NCBI RefSeq assembly: GCF_000428925.1
Contig: NZ_AUAW01000001.1
Coordinates: 310,001-374,000, forward strand
Length of the DNA: 64,000 nt
Origin: Furfurilactobacillus rossiae DSM 15814
GTDB lineage: Bacteria > Bacillota > Bacilli > Lactobacillales > Lactobacillaceae
Direction: 5' to 3'
The notes beneath the pieces are model-generated. The model worked only from the letters and a program-made list of their open reading frames with translations. It made no database searches and had not been told where the DNA came from. Position 1 is the stretch's first letter. Each line of letters opens with the position of its first letter. Made by a program: the position numbers and the translations under genes. Shown piece by piece: positions 63,476 through 64,000 of the stretch.

Positions 63476-64000
63476 TTACTCTTTGTCCTGCTTTGTAACA
63501 TTCAGATACAATTCTTCCAATTGTTTGTCAGCAACTGGACTTGGGGCTTCGGTCATTGGTTCAGTAGCCTTCGAGTTCTTCGGGAAGGCAATGACTTCAC
63601 GAATGTTGTCAGAACCTGCCAAAAGTCGTGCAAACCGGTCAAGGCCGATTGCCAGACCACCATGCGGTGGAAAACCGTAATCCAACGCTGTTAGTAAGAA
63701 GCCAAACTGAGCATTGGCACGTTCAGGTGTAAATCCTAGCGCCTTCAGCATTTTTTCCTGTAATTCACGCGTGTGGATACGGATTGAACCACCACCAAGT
63801 TCCAAACCGTTCAAAATGATATCGTAACTTTGAGCATGAGCTTCATAAGGATTCTCACCCTCATTTAAGAAGTGCTCGTCACCTTCGTTTGGCATGGTGA
63901 ATGGGTGGTGCGCTGGTACCCAACGTTGATCCCCTTCGTCATATTCAAACAACGGCCAGTCGATGATCCAAAGGAAAGCAAACTTCTTAGGGTCAATCAT
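63476..64000 (-). CDS. aspS: Aspartyl-tRNA synthetase, C-terminal part only
   Basis: The visible 174 residues are the C-terminal third of the enzyme; the gene starts beyond the window. '[19 protein letters not shown]' and '[11 protein letters not shown]' belong to the bacterial insertion/catalytic region, '[13 protein letters not shown]' is typical, and class II motif 3 '[19 protein letters not shown]' binds ATP. Ends 'LNVTKQDKE'. The ATG at 63998-64000 is an internal Met. Usually downstream of hisS. Confidence 0.97.
   Translation of the reverse strand: MIDPKKFAFLWIIDWPLFEYDEGDQRWVPAHHPFTMPNEGDEHFLNEGENPYEAHAQSYDIILNGLELGGGSIRIHTRELQEKMLKALGFTPERANAQFGFLLTALDYGFPPHGGLAIGLDRFARLLAGSDNIREVIAFPKNSKATEPMTEAPSPVADKQLEELYLNVTKQDKE

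Noticed and set aside
1-64000. CRISPR arrays, tRNA or rRNA genes, insertion sequences
   Set aside because: No regularly spaced repeats, no cloverleaf with tRNA consensus, no rRNA sequence and no transposase frame were found on either strand.

Overview
The window is chromosomal DNA of a low-to-moderate GC Firmicute, almost certainly a member of the Lactobacillaceae. ThyA carries the insertion and overall 316-residue length known from Lactobacillus casei. The order cmk / S1-domain protein / der / hup, the recQ(recS)-ypbB-ribU block, ribT-scpA-scpB-rluB, dnaG-rpoD-trmK and phoH-ybeY-dgkA-era-recO-glyQS are classic Bacilli synteny. Two traits point to an obligately heterofermentative lactobacillus: dnaE is followed directly by pyk with no pfkA between them, and pyruvate kinase is the short form of 473 residues without the C-terminal PEP-utiliser-like domain. 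No species name can be given from sequence alone.

Layout. 1-6.3 kb is accessory: the end of a sugar module (DUF4432 mutarotase-like protein and a FucP-type permease under a perfect cre box), a 72-residue ORF with an SOS-type promoter, a DJ-1/PfpI protein, a small membrane protein, and a divergent TetR/short-chain-reductase pair with a palindromic operator. 6.3-11.2 kb is a lineage-type islet of six membrane-anchored, secreted or lipoprotein genes of unknown function, read away from a divergent Xre-type regulator whose candidate operator overlaps the cluster promoter. From about 11.3 kb to the end lies mostly conserved housekeeping DNA, nearly all on the minus strand: yozE, ypmS, a YpmR-like lipase/esterase, degV, folA-thyA-ABC-F, cca; a plus-strand pair (YitT and a degenerate tyrosine-recombinase-like protein); a TPR protein, hup, der, S1 protein, cmk, LysM protein, recQ, ypbB, ribU under an FMN riboswitch; the segregation/condensation genes scpAB with ribT, xerD and cvfB; pyk and dnaE; pepT; Nif3-like, trmK, rpoD, dnaG; glyQS under a glycine T-box; recO, era, dgkA, ybeY, phoH; yqeY, rpsU, nfo; a second YitT; two flavodoxin-like NADPH:FMN reductases, one fused to a PAS domain with an acidic tail; and the 3' part of aspS.

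The genes fall into functional groups: folate/thymidylate (folA, thyA), tRNA metabolism (cca, glyQS, aspS, trmK), replication, repair and recombination (dnaE, dnaG, recO, recQ, nfo, xerD), chromosome segregation (scpA, scpB, hup), and ribosome assembly or translation (der, era, ybeY, S1 protein, rpsU, rluB, ABC-F). Regulatory elements visible include a cre box, two SOS-like boxes, an FMN riboswitch with its terminator, a Gly T-box, a 10-bp-periodic repeat array next to the pyk promoter, and many intrinsic terminators.

The least explained parts are (i) two GC-rich intergenic elements (about 49.17-49.32 kb and 62.97-63.14 kb) that fold into several hairpins and share a short conserved linker in the same orientation, each downstream of an aminoacyl-tRNA synthetase gene, (ii) the exported-protein islet with its Xre regulator, (iii) the SOS-promoter micro-gene at 2.29 kb, and (iv) the tyrosine-recombinase homologue that has lost its catalytic residues.
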